Source: Bacillus subtilis subsp. subtilis (lineage in GTDB: Bacteria > Pseudomonadota > Gammaproteobacteria > Xanthomonadales > Xanthomonadaceae). From it: a stretch of DNA of 64,000 nt. A program made the translations under genes and the position numbers. This document shows, piece after piece, positions 1 through 8,889 of this stretch (its first letter is position 1; every line of letters starts with the position of its first letter). The notes beneath the pieces are model-generated. The model was not told the DNA's origin. It saw nothing but the letters and a program-made list of their open reading frames with translations, and did not search any database. Location of the stretch: assembly GCA_021733645.1 (NCBI GenBank), contig JAHREJ010000012.1, forward strand, positions 1 to 64,000, given 5' to 3'.

Positions 1-244
1 CGTAGGGCTCGTAGTCATAGCGTTTGGTCAGGTTGCCATTGGCATCAGATTCGGCCACGACCGAACCGAGTGCATCGGTATGGATGTAGGTGACGGTCTG
101 AGCGTGTGCCGATGGCGCAAGGGCCATGCCGACCAGCAGCACACAGTAGAGCCATGCGCCTGCGGCACTCGGCTTCCGAAAGAACCTGTCCAATCCCCTG
201 CGGCGAGTAGACCTGCTGCCAGCACCTTCCCTGAATCTGGGCAT
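1..244 (-). CDS. Secreted RHS-core protein, N-terminus (cut by window edge)
   Basis: This reading frame has no stop before the left edge. It opens with ATG at 244, about 9 nt after an AGGGA-like ribosome site. A basic N-region and a hydrophobic stretch (CVLLVGMALAPSAHA, about residues 39-53) form a signal peptide ending AHA. The mature part starts immediately with TYIHTDALGSVVAESD and NLTKRYDYEPY, the diagnostic start of the RHS repeat-associated core (YD-repeat family). No long YD-repeat shell precedes the core, so this looks like an orphan RHS tip with its own export signal rather than a full Rhs toxin. The variable C-terminus lies outside the window, so toxin activity cannot be judged. Confidence 0.72.
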   Translation of the reverse strand, partial: MPRFREGAGSRSTRRRGLDRFFRKPSAAGAWLYCVLLVGMALAPSAHAQTVTYIHTDALGSVVAESDANGNLTKRYDYEPY

Positions 245-627
245 CCTTCCAATCCCTGAAAGAGCCTTGGAGCAAGGCTTGGCATTGATAGCACAGGAAT
301 GGGGGGGGGCAGGGTTTGAACGGCAGTATTGAGGTCGACGGCGTCATTCCGGGGCGGGTCGAGCGAGACGCGCTCAGCGCCGGGAAAGCTGGACCTGCAG
401 GAAGCGATTTCAGTCGGGGCGCGTCAAGCGAACCTAGGGTTACTGGCGGGCAGCCGGCATTACGTGCGGGAACAGGCCCCTTGTTCCTGGATCACCGCCC
501 TCGGCAAATTACGCCGAGGGCGGTGAAGATTCTCAAGTCCAGCTACACGGTGGATTGCAAGGCTGCTCCGCTTAAGTGAACAGCGCTACGCCGCCGCCGG
601 GGTTTTTCATTGGAACCTGCGCTGGGA
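245..627. other. Non-coding stretch upstream of the RHS gene
   Basis: No convincing gene is visible. The short plus-strand frames here lack a family signature and a ribosome site. The stretch holds a run of nine G residues (301-309), about 57 bp upstream of the RHS start codon, and a perfect 14-bp inverted repeat (492-526). The right part (about 530-627) is the 3' flank of the alcohol dehydrogenase gene, and no U-tract terminator is visible there. Confidence 0.6.
492..526. repeat. Perfect 14-bp inverted repeat (hairpin)
   Basis: Arms at 492-505 and 513-526 are exact reverse complements around a 7-nt AT-rich loop (AAATTAC). Neither strand shows a U-tract afterwards. It is therefore either a REP-like palindrome or a weak bidirectional terminator between the dehydrogenase and the RHS gene. 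It lacks the GTAG head of the SMAG elements found elsewhere in the window. Confidence 0.6.
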
Positions 628-1686
628 TCAGGCCGCCGTTTCCAGGGTGCTCATGTCGATCACGAAGCGGTAGCGCACGTCGTTCTTCGCCATGCGTTCC
701 CAGGCTTCGTTGACGGTCTTGATGTCGATCACTTCCACGTCGCTGACGATGTTGTGCTCAGCACAGAAGTCCATCATTTCCTGCGTTTCAGCCATGCCGC
801 CGATCGCCGAACCGGTGATGTGCTTGCGCCCGAACATCATCGAAGCCCCCATCAGCGGCGGGTCCAGCTCGGTCAGCACGCCCACCAGACACATCGTCGC
901 ATCGCGCTTGAGCAGGCCCATGTACGGGTTGGTGTCGTGGCTGACCGGGATGGTGTTGAGCAGGAAATCGAAACTGCCCGCATGGGCCTGCATCTGCGCC
1001 GGATCGCGTGAGACCAGCACTTCATCGGCGCCCAGGCGCTTGGCATCGGCACCCTTTTCCGGGGTGGTGGTGATCATCACCACGTGTGCGCCCAGCGCCT
1101 TGGCGAACTTCACGCCCATGTGGCCCAGGCCACCCAGGCCGATCACGCCCACCTTCTGGCCGGGGCCGACCTTCCAGTGGCGCAGTGGCGAGTAGGTGGT
1201 GATGCCGGCACACAGCAACGGCGCGGCGGCCTTCAGGTCCAGCTTTTCAGACACCTTCACCACGAAGCGCTGCTCGACCACGATGTGGTCCGAGTAGCCG
1301 CCGAAGGTGGCCTGGCCGCTGTCGCGCTCGGTGCTGTTGTAGGTGAAGGTCGCCCCCTTTTCGCAGTACTGCTCCAGCGACTCGTCGCAGGCCGCGCAAT
1401 GACGGCACGAGTCGACCATGCAGCCCACGCCGGCGAAGTCGCCGACCTTGAAGGCGGTGACGTTGGCGCCGACCTCGGTCACCCGGCCGATGATCTCGTG
1501 ACCGGGCACCATCGGGAACTTGGCATTGCCCCAGTCGTCGCGGGCCTGGTGCAGGTCCGAATGGCAGATGCCGCTGTACAGGATCTGGATGCGGACGTCG
1601 CCGGCGGCAACCGGGCGGCGTTCGAAGGAGAACGGGACCAGGGGGGCGGTCTGGTCGTGGACGGCGTAACCGTGGGCGAGGGACAT
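628..1686 (-). CDS. NAD(P)-dependent zinc alcohol dehydrogenase (YahK/CAD type)
   Basis: A 352-residue medium-chain dehydrogenase. Cys41 in GICHSDLH and His63-Glu64 in the GHE motif fit the catalytic zinc site. Cys94, Cys97, Cys100 and Cys108 form the structural zinc lobe. GLGGLGHMG is the Rossmann nucleotide loop. The length and the CMVDSCRHCAACDE signature match the cinnamyl-alcohol-dehydrogenase/YahK branch, whose members are usually NADPH-dependent aldehyde reductases; the natural substrate here is unknown. It diverges from a LysR gene across about 105 bp, so that regulator probably controls it. Confidence 0.9.
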   Translation of the reverse strand: MSLAHGYAVHDQTAPLVPFSFERRPVAAGDVRIQILYSGICHSDLHQARDDWGNAKFPMVPGHEIIGRVTEVGANVTAFKVGDFAGVGCMVDSCRHCAACDESLEQYCEKGATFTYNSTERDSGQATFGGYSDHIVVEQRFVVKVSEKLDLKAAAPLLCAGITTYSPLRHWKVGPGQKVGVIGLGGLGHMGVKFAKALGAHVVMITTTPEKGADAKRLGADEVLVSRDPAQMQAHAGSFDFLLNTIPVSHDTNPYMGLLKRDATMCLVGVLTELDPPLMGASMMFGRKHITGSAIGGMAETQEMMDFCAEHNIVSDVEVIDIKTVNEAWERMAKNDVRYRFVIDMSTLETAA

Positions 1687-1792
1687 GGGAGATCCTTGGC
1701 AGGTTTGTAGAAAGGCGCTTTACAATACGCCCGCACCCTGTGCGCATACAGTCAATATATCGGCATGGGTCATCAAGGCAGACTGCATAATC

Positions 1793-2683
1793 GTGGCCAC
1801 TGACAATCTCACCCACCTGGCCGCCTTCGCCGCCGTCGCGCGGCACCGCAGCTTCCGTCGCGCCGGCGCCGAACTGGCGCTGTCCACCTCGGCGGTGAGC
1901 TATGCCATCCGCGCGCTGGAAGAACGGCTGGGGGTGGGGCTGTTCCATCGCACTACCCGCAGCGTGGCCCTTACCGAAGCCGGCCAGCGCCTGCTCGAGC
2001 GGCTGCAGCCGGCTTTGGACCAAGTGCACGACGCGCTGGAGGAAATGAACCACTTCCGTGCCGCACCGGCCGGGCTGCTGCGCATCAACGCCACCCGCGC
2101 CTCGGTGCAGACCCAGTTGGGCCCGCGGCTGGCACGTTTCCTGCGCGATCACCCTGATGTGCGGATCGAGCTGGCCCAGGACGATGGGCTAGTGGACATC
2201 GTCGCCAGCGGGTTCGACGCCGGTGTGCGCCTGCACGAGTCGGTGCCCGAAGACATGGTGGCGGTGCCGCTGGGGCCGCCCCTGCGCGGCCTGATTGTTG
2301 CCGCGCCTGCCTACCTGCGTGATCGAACGGTGCCGCAGCATCCGCATGACCTGGCCCGGCACGAGTGTGTGCGTTTCCGCTTCGCCAGTGGGCACCTCTA
2401 CAAGTGGCAGTTCGAACGCGACGGCCAGGCGCTGGACGTGGATGTGCCCGGCCGGCTCACCCTGGGTGACCAGCACACCATCCTGCAGGCGGTGATCGAC
2501 GGCCTGGGCCTGGCCTATGTACTGGAAGACTCCGCGCGCCCGTTCCTGGACGATGGCCGTCTGGTGGCGGTGCTGGAAGACTGGAGTCCGCCGTTCCCCG
2601 GCTTCGTGCTGTATTACCCGCGCCAGCGGCAGATGTCCTCGGCGCTACGGGCCTTCGTGGATACCCTGCGCGACACCCCCTGA
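1793..2683 (+). CDS. LysR-family transcriptional regulator
   Basis: A 296-residue LysR protein when begun at GTG 1793 ([15 protein letters not shown]). The frame stays open 108 bp further upstream, but that extension overlaps the dehydrogenase start and does not resemble LysR sequence. The N-terminal winged helix contains [32 protein letters not shown]; the remainder is a type 2 periplasmic-binding-like effector domain. It is transcribed divergently from the alcohol dehydrogenase, the usual layout for a LysR protein and its target. The ribosome site is weak (AAGG about 14 nt upstream), so the exact start is moderately certain. Confidence 0.88.
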   Translation: MATDNLTHLAAFAAVARHRSFRRAGAELALSTSAVSYAIRALEERLGVGLFHRTTRSVALTEAGQRLLERLQPALDQVHDALEEMNHFRAAPAGLLRINATRASVQTQLGPRLARFLRDHPDVRIELAQDDGLVDIVASGFDAGVRLHESVPEDMVAVPLGPPLRGLIVAAPAYLRDRTVPQHPHDLARHECVRFRFASGHLYKWQFERDGQALDVDVPGRLTLGDQHTILQAVIDGLGLAYVLEDSARPFLDDGRLVAVLEDWSPPFPGFVLYYPRQRQMSSALRAFVDTLRDTP

Positions 2684-2775
2684 GCGCCCGGGCGCGGGCA
2701 GGCCCGTCTTTCATCCCGCGTGATTTATCGTTACAAGGCGCTGAGCGCAACGCCCTCTTGCAACATGGACCCTGC

Positions 2776-3441
2776 ATGCACACGCTTTCCGAGATCGAAC
2801 AGGCCACCGGCCAGTGTTTTCCACCGCTGTACCGGCAACTGGACGCCGATGGCCGGCTCAGCTTCGGCGGCCCGCATCCGGCCTGGTCGGAGGTGATCTT
2901 TCCGACACTCCAGGCCGAGCCACCGGTGCTTCTGTACGCTGACCAATACGAGCCGATCGAACGCGAGCGGCTGCTGCAGGCCTGGATCGAGCTGACCGCT
3001 GCTGACCACTACAACCCCCTGCGCGCCGACCTGCAGCTGCTGCCGTTTGCTGAAACCGGCGGCGGGGATACCTATTGCTTCTGGACCAACGCGCCGGGCT
3101 TTGCCGAACCGCCGGTGCTGCTGGTCTGGCACGACGACGACCGCGCCGACCTGCTGGCCGCCAACTACCAGGATTTTCTGTTCCGCAAGATGGTCGAGTC
3201 GGTGCTGGAGTTGGAGTACGCGCTGCTTGGCGAAGTCGACCTGGCCGACGATCTGCAGCGCTGGCTGGGTACGCACCGTGCGTGGTTGCGTGCCGACCAG
3301 GTGCAGGCGCTGGACAGCTGGTTTGCGCGCACCGAAGACATGCAGGCCGGGCGCGTTACCCCGGCGCAGGCAGAGGCGTTGATCGCCCAGGTGATCGGCT
3401 TTGCGCGGCTGGACGAGCGTATCGCCTACGTGCAGGCATGA
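2776..3441 (+). CDS. SMI1/KNR4-family protein
   Basis: About 221 residues from ATG 2776 (MHTLSEIEQATG); an in-frame ATG at 2758 is a less likely start. The opening helix with FPPLYRQL, the FAETGGGDTYCFW strand and the VLLVWHDDD / NYQDFLF segments are the core of the SMI1/KNR4 (SUKH) fold. In bacteria this fold is common in immunity proteins of polymorphic toxin systems, but it also occurs in proteins of unknown role. A small gene follows with a 4-bp ATGA overlap, suggesting translational coupling. No toxin is adjacent; the nearest RHS sequence is 2.5 kb away beyond the dehydrogenase/LysR pair. Confidence 0.75.
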   Translation: MHTLSEIEQATGQCFPPLYRQLDADGRLSFGGPHPAWSEVIFPTLQAEPPVLLYADQYEPIERERLLQAWIELTAADHYNPLRADLQLLPFAETGGGDTYCFWTNAPGFAEPPVLLVWHDDDRADLLAANYQDFLFRKMVESVLELEYALLGEVDLADDLQRWLGTHRAWLRADQVQALDSWFARTEDMQAGRVTPAQAEALIAQVIGFARLDERIAYVQA

Positions 3442-3674
3442 CCGGTGCCATGCCAGATCCGTGCGATGCGGCCGCCACGTTGAGCGATACCGACTTCCAG
3501 CACCTGGCCAACTACCTGCTGGCGTTGGAGGCCGGCCGGCTGCCGCCGCCGGTGCCGGCGCATCTGCAGGGGCACCCGGTGGTGCAGTTGGCGGCGGCCG
3601 GGCAACTGGACCCGGCCGTGGTCGCCCTGATGGGCGACGTGCACAACCCGTGGTTGGGGTTGATGCGGCGTTGA
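3438..3674 (+). CDS. Small hypothetical protein coupled to SMI1/KNR4 gene
   Basis: A 78-residue frame whose ATG overlaps the TGA of the SMI1/KNR4 gene (ATGA). A second ATG lies four codons later. I recognise no family. It has a helical middle (FQHLANYLLALEAG), a PPPVPAH linker and a VVALMGDVHNPW tail, with no signal peptide or membrane segment. The coupled overlap and coding-like composition support a real gene, probably working with the upstream protein. Confidence 0.5.
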   Translation: MTGAMPDPCDAAATLSDTDFQHLANYLLALEAGRLPPPVPAHLQGHPVVQLAAAGQLDPAVVALMGDVHNPWLGLMRR

Positions 3675-3696
3675 TGCGGTTGCCGCGCGGCCTGCT

Positions 3697-4160
3697 TCAG
3701 TGGGGCGCGGCAGGGCCGGGGAAGTGCAGCGTGAACACGGTTGCGACGGCATCGGAATCCACCCGTATGCCGCCGTGGTGGGCCCGCATGATCGCGCGGG
3801 TAATGGCCAGTCGCAGTCCGGCACCATCGGCATCTCCACGGTTGCGCGAGCGCTCGGCGCGGAACAAGCGTTCAAACAGAGGCGCCAGCGCATCGGCCGG
3901 AATCATCGGCCCGGGGTTGCTGATGGCGGTGCGGTGATCGAGGCGGCCCTTGCCGGCGTGGGCATCTGCCAGATGCCGCCCTTCCTGGTCAAAGCGCACC
4001 TGCAGTCCGGCGCGCTGCAGCAGGTCCTGGGCCACTGCCTGCAGCACCACTTGGGGATCCACGCGCGGTGGCCCCCCACCCGACAGCTGCGGCCGAAGGT
4101 GAGGCACGTGGTGGATGAACCGGCCAAGCTGGCCGATGCGGGTGCGTTCGATTGGGCCGG
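3697..4160 (-). pseudogene. Remnant of a heavy-metal-type sensor histidine kinase
   Basis: The minus frame ending at 3697 carries the C-terminal half of a CusS-like ATPase domain: ISNPGPMIPADALAPLFERLFRAERSRN, then DGAGLRLAITRAIMRAHHGGI, then VATVFTLHFPG. The N-box is missing where DAHAGKGRLDHRTAIS stands. The second glycine motif reads GAGLRLAI instead of GLGLAI. No dimerisation histidine, membrane segments or partner regulator lie upstream. The 5' boundary is uncertain because the frame degrades between about 4130 and 4250. I read it as a decayed kinase fragment rather than a functional protein. Confidence 0.65.
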
Positions 4161-4310
4161 CCTGGCTGACAGCCTTTGTCGTCAGCGCGTGGTTGCGGTC
4201 CCAAGGATCAAGCCGCCGCCGGGCGCGCTGGCAAGGCCGCCGGCGCGACACCCCGTCGTCATCAAGGCCGGGCCGAGCGGCGGCGCGGGGTGGCGTCGGA
4301 TGCGCCCTGC

Positions 4311-4862
4311 TCAGCCCAGGCGCGCGGCCAACCGCGGCACCCGTGCTTCCACGTCATCGTCGTCCCACGGGGCATCGATGTCGTCGGCGTAGTGGAGGGT
4401 TGCCATGAGCGCGGCGTGGTCGGCCGCGCCCGGTGCACGCGCCTTCATGGCCTCGTGCAGGGCAGGGTAGTCCTGCTCGATGCCCAGCCGCGCAAACCAT
4501 GCGTTCGGTCCCGCCGCCAGCATCTGTTCCCCTTCTGCCAGGGGGGCACCCAATCCGTGGGTGGCCAGCGAATCGGGATCGCGCAGTGCGGCCAGGAAGC
4601 ACGTTTGCCCTTGCCCGATCAGCCAGCCGCGGAAGTAATCAAACCCATCGTCGCTGCAGCCGTTGTGGATGATATAGGCGGCCGCCCACACCCCGCTCTT
4701 GTACGACAGCGCATGGTAAATGCTGAAATACCCGCACCAGCGCAGGATGGTGTCGGCGTCCTGTGCTGCCAGGCGGTTGGCCAGCAGGGCAGGCATGGCG
4801 GCGGGCGTGGGGGCGTCCTGCCGGGCCTGCTCGATGAGGGTCCAGAATGCGTGGCGGTCCAT
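4311..4862 (-). CDS. DUF4240 domain protein
   Basis: A 183-residue soluble protein starting MDRHAFWTLIEQAR. The central signature GVWAAAYIIHNGCSDDGFDYFRGWLIGQG is typical of DUF4240, a family of unknown function. The C-terminus is acidic (DDIDAPWDDDDVE). It stands alone between the kinase remnant and frmR, facing away from frmR, so nothing in the context assigns a role. Confidence 0.8.
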   Translation of the reverse strand: MDRHAFWTLIEQARQDAPTPAAMPALLANRLAAQDADTILRWCGYFSIYHALSYKSGVWAAAYIIHNGCSDDGFDYFRGWLIGQGQTCFLAALRDPDSLATHGLGAPLAEGEQMLAAGPNAWFARLGIEQDYPALHEAMKARAPGAADHAALMATLHYADDIDAPWDDDDVEARVPRLAARLG

Positions 4863-4945
4863 GCGGGCGGTTCACGGGAGGGAGCACCGTTCTAGCCGAT
4901 AGCCTGCGCCGAGGCAACTGCGCAGTGACGTCTGCAACCGGTTAT

Positions 4946-4968
4946 GTATACTATCCCCCAGTATAGTT
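4946..4968. promoter_or_regulatory. Probable FrmR operator overlapping the frm promoter
   Basis: A palindrome with a GC-rich centre, ATACTATCCCCCAGTAT (4948-4964), extends to ACTAT/ATAGT half-sites. It lies 18 bp before the frmR start codon. The AT-rich arms around a C-run are the layout described for FrmR/RcnR-type operators, so FrmR very likely represses its own operon here and releases it on formaldehyde binding. Confidence 0.7.
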
Positions 4969-4985
4969 CTCTGGCCGTGTCCGTC

Positions 4986-5261
4986 ATGCCCCATTCCCCC
5001 GAAGAAAAGAAGAAGGTCCTGGCCCGCGTGCGCCGCATCCGCGGCCAGTGCGATGCGCTGGACCGGGCGCTGGACGGCGGGGCCGAGTGTGGCCCGGTGC
5101 TGCAGCAGATCGCGGCCATCCGCGGCGCCGTCAACGGGCTGATGTCCGAAGTGATGGAAGCGCATCTGCGTGAAGAATTCGGCCAGCCGGCGCAGTCTGA
5201 TGCACAGCGCGCCGAGCGCGTGCGCGACATGAGCGCACTGATCCGTTCCTACCTGAAATAA
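4986..5261 (+). CDS. frmR: FrmR formaldehyde-responsive repressor
   Basis: A 91-residue member of the CsoR/RcnR/FrmR family. The start at ATG 4986 gives MPHSPEEKKK; an earlier in-frame ATG at 4944 would run through the operator and is rejected. Pro2, Cys35 and His60 match the residues used by E. coli FrmR for formaldehyde crosslinking and sensing. The family binds DNA as a tetramer and is inactivated when Pro2 and Cys35 are bridged by formaldehyde. It is first in a four-gene operon with frmA, a DUF446 gene and frmB. Confidence 0.93.
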   Translation: MPHSPEEKKKVLARVRRIRGQCDALDRALDGGAECGPVLQQIAAIRGAVNGLMSEVMEAHLREEFGQPAQSDAQRAERVRDMSALIRSYLK

Positions 5262-5311
5262 GCGTGCGGGCCACCGCGCGCGATCCTGTCTTGTTCCTTG
5301 CCTTGGAGTAG

Positions 5312-6427
<1,116 letters not shown>

Positions 6428-6436
6428 GCCGCGCGC

Positions 6437-6805
6437 ATGGGCCTGCCCGATTTCTGGAAACGCCCTGCGACACCCGCCGTGCCGCTGCGTGACACGCTGG
6501 TTGACCAGATCGAGCAGGCCCTGCGCGACCTGGGCTGGTTGCAGGGCGCGGTGGGCGCGCCACGCCACGTGGACTCGGCCTTCGGCATCGATGAAATGCC
6601 GTTCGAGCACTGGCTGGTGCAGGTGTTCCTGCCGCGTCTGCACGAGGCGCGCCGCGATCGCCAGTGGCCGTCAAGCAGCCAGGTGGCCGTGGCCGCGCGG
6701 CGCAACCTGGATGGCCAGCAAGACGGCGAGCCGCTGCTGCACCTGCTGGCGCAGCTGGACCACGACATCAACACCGGCGGTACGCCAGCGCGCGGCCGCC
6801 CCTGA
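6437..6805 (+). CDS. DUF446 (YqcC-like) protein within the frm operon
   Basis: A 122-residue protein 9 bp after frmA and 10 bp before frmB, clearly in the same transcript. The pattern LRDTLVDQIEQALRDLGWL, then FGIDEMPFEHWLVQVFLPRL, is the YqcC/DUF446 helical bundle. That family is usually found beside the tRNA pseudouridine synthase gene truC, not with formaldehyde genes. Its function is unknown. No catalytic motif, signal peptide or metal site is evident. Confidence 0.8.
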   Translation: MGLPDFWKRPATPAVPLRDTLVDQIEQALRDLGWLQGAVGAPRHVDSAFGIDEMPFEHWLVQVFLPRLHEARRDRQWPSSSQVAVAARRNLDGQQDGEPLLHLLAQLDHDINTGGTPARGRP

Positions 6806-6815
6806 GGAAACTTAC

Positions 6816-7646
6816 ATGGAACGCATCGAACATCGCGCCGCCTTCGGCGGTTGGCAGGACGTTTACCAGCATCGCTCGCAGGTGCTGGGCTGCGACATGA
6901 AGGTGGCGGTGTACCTGCCGCCGCAGGCCGCCACGCAGAAACTGCCGGTGCTGTACTGGCTGAGCGGGCTGACCTGCACCGAGCAGAACTTCATCACCAA
7001 GGCCGGCGCGCAGCGTTACGCGGCCGAGCACGGGGTGATCCTGGTGGTGCCGGACACCAGCCCGCGTGGTGACGACGTGGCCGACGCCGATGGCTACGAC
7101 CTGGGCAAGGGCGCGGGGTTCTACCTCAACGCCACCGAGCTGCCGTGGGCGGCGCACTACCGCATGTACGACTACATCGTGGACGAGCTGCCGGCGCTGG
7201 TGGAAGCGCACCTGCCGGCCAGCGGCGCGCGCAGCATCAGTGGGCATTCGATGGGCGGCCACGGCGCGCTGGTGATCGCACTGAAGAACCCGGGCCGTTA
7301 CCGCAGCGTGTCGGCGTTCTCGCCGATCGTCGCGCCCACGCGCGTGCCGTGGGGGCAGAAGGCCCTCACCGCTTACCTGGGCGAGGACCGCAGCACCTGG
7401 GCGGCGTGGGACGCCAGCGAACTGGTGGCCACTGCCGAGGAGAAGCTACCGTTGCTGGTCGATCAGGGCGGTGGCGATGAATTCCTGGACACCCAGCTGC
7501 AACCGCAATGGCTGCAGGCCGCCTGCACCGCCGCCGGCCACCCGCTGCAGCTGCGCCTGCAGCCGGGGTACGACCACAGCTACTACTTCATCAGCAGCTT
7601 CATCGGCGACCACATCGCCCACCACGCCAAGGCGCTGTACGCCTGA
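6816..7646 (+). CDS. frmB: S-formylglutathione hydrolase
   Basis: A 276-residue esterase-D-type alpha/beta hydrolase that completes formaldehyde detoxification by splitting S-formylglutathione into formate and glutathione. The nucleophile is Ser145 in GHSMGG; Asp221 (GGGDEF) and His254 (YDHSYYF) complete the triad. YWLSGLTCTEQNF is the family's oxyanion-side motif. The ATG at 6816 follows TGAGGAAA at a good distance, so the longer open frame upstream is not used. It is the last gene before the SMAG array. Confidence 0.95.
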   Translation: MERIEHRAAFGGWQDVYQHRSQVLGCDMKVAVYLPPQAATQKLPVLYWLSGLTCTEQNFITKAGAQRYAAEHGVILVVPDTSPRGDDVADADGYDLGKGAGFYLNATELPWAAHYRMYDYIVDELPALVEAHLPASGARSISGHSMGGHGALVIALKNPGRYRSVSAFSPIVAPTRVPWGQKALTAYLGEDRSTWAAWDASELVATAEEKLPLLVDQGGGDEFLDTQLQPQWLQAACTAAGHPLQLRLQPGYDHSYYFISSFIGDHIAHHAKALYA

Positions 7647-7652
7647 TCGGGG

Positions 7653-7852
7653 GGAGAGCCGACCGTGGGTCGGCTGCACGCTGAAGGATGCGACCGTAGA
7701 GCCGACCGTTGGTCGGCTGCACGCTGAAGGATGCGACGGTAGAGCCGACCGTTGGTCGGCTGCACGCTGAAAGGATGCGACGGTAGAGCCGACCGTTGGT
7801 CGGCTGCACGCTGAAAGGATGCGACCGTAGAGCCGACCGTTGGTCGGCTGCA
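7653..7852. repeat. Tandem array of five SMAG-type REP palindromes
   Basis: Five near-identical units repeat every 43-44 bp. Each has a GTAG head (7696, 7739, 7783 and 7827; the first copy reads GGAG), an 8-bp stem AGCCGACC/GGTCGGCT with a 4-nt loop, and a nearly constant linker TGCACGCTGAAAGGATGCGA. The units differ only at a few positions, so the array arose by recent tandem duplication. It lies between the convergent frmB and RIO kinase genes and can serve as a bidirectional transcript end. Confidence 0.88.
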
Positions 7853-7903
7853 CACGGTGCCGGAACAACCAGCAGCCCCCCAACGGCTGCCGCTACCGCC
7901 GCC

Positions 7904-8764
7904 TCAATCCTCGTCTTCTTCCGCGGCCTCGCGGCCCTGCTGGCGGATCAACGCTTCTTCGCGCGCATCGTTGATCGCGTGGCGCACGCTGTCCAGGTCG
8001 ATGGTGGTTTCATCGTGCACGAAGGTGCCGGTGAGCGGGCTGTCGGGCAGCAGGTCTCCCGCCTCGAACAACGCCCACATCTCTTCGCCATACCAGCTGT
8101 CCAGCAGCTCCGGCGCGAAGCGGCCCAGATAGGCGGTGAGGTTGTTGACGTCGCGCAGCAGCATGCTGCGTGCGGCATTGTTGCCGCCGGCACTGACCAC
8201 CTGCGGGAAGTCGATCACCACCGGGCCATCGGGCCCGACCAGTACGTTGTACGGCGACAGGTCGCCGTGGATCAGGCCACAGCACAGCATGCGCACCACC
8301 TGGCGGACCAGGGTCTGGTGGAAGTGCCGGGCCTGGTCGGCCTCCAGCTCCACTTCGCCCAGGCGGGCAGCGGAGAAGCCGTCGGCATCGGTCACCAGTT
8401 CCATCACCAGCACGCCGTGGTAGTAACCGTGCGGCTCAGGCACGCGCACGCCGGCGTCGCGCAGTTGGTACAGCGCATCCACTTCGGTGTTCTTCCAGGC
8501 CGTTTCCTGCTGCTTGCGCCCGTACTTGCTGGCTTTGCCAACGGCACGCGCTTCGCGGCTGCCGCGCACCTTGCGGCCTTCCTGGTACTGCACGCGCTGC
8601 TGGAAACTGCGCTGGGCCATGTCTTTGTAGACCTTGGCGCAGCGCACATCGTCGCCACTGCGGACCACGTACACAGCCGCTTCCTTGCCGCTCTTGAGCG
8701 GGCGCAACACTTCATCGATCACGCCGTCGTCGATCAGCGCCTGCAAGCCTTGGGGGGTCTTCAC
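7904..8764 (-). CDS. RIO-family atypical serine kinase
   Basis: A 286-residue bacterial RIO1-like kinase. SGKEAAVYVV forms the nucleotide loop, Lys44 in CAKVY is the ATP lysine, IHGDLSPYN (Asp167) is the catalytic loop and VIDFPQ (Asp184) replaces DFG. A basic stretch (RKVRGSREARAVGKASKYGRKQQ, residues 63-85) precedes the hinge, and the tail is acidic. The bacterial substrate is not established. It stands alone, convergent with frmB. Confidence 0.9.
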   Translation of the reverse strand: MKTPQGLQALIDDGVIDEVLRPLKSGKEAAVYVVRSGDDVRCAKVYKDMAQRSFQQRVQYQEGRKVRGSREARAVGKASKYGRKQQETAWKNTEVDALYQLRDAGVRVPEPHGYYHGVLVMELVTDADGFSAARLGEVELEADQARHFHQTLVRQVVRMLCCGLIHGDLSPYNVLVGPDGPVVIDFPQVVSAGGNNAARSMLLRDVNNLTAYLGRFAPELLDSWYGEEMWALFEAGDLLPDSPLTGTFVHDETTIDLDSVRHAINDAREEALIRQQGREAAEEDED

Positions 8765-8889
8765 GGAATCTCGGGGATGCGGCCGTCGCCAACGCGTCAG
8801 CCTGAAAGGGGGAGGGATTTTCGCATCTTCGGGGCGGCCCGGCCATCGGCGCCCCGTTCCAGCGGTTCAGCCGGCCCTCCCGGGCGGGC

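Noticed and set aside
316..579. Short plus-strand frames near the RHS upstream region
   Set aside because: No ribosome site or family, and the frame crosses the 14-bp palindrome.
7653..7852. CRISPR-like regular array
   Set aside because: The period is regular but both the palindromic part and the linker are nearly identical in all units, there are no unique spacers, and no cas genes are present. The GTAG heads identify REP elements.
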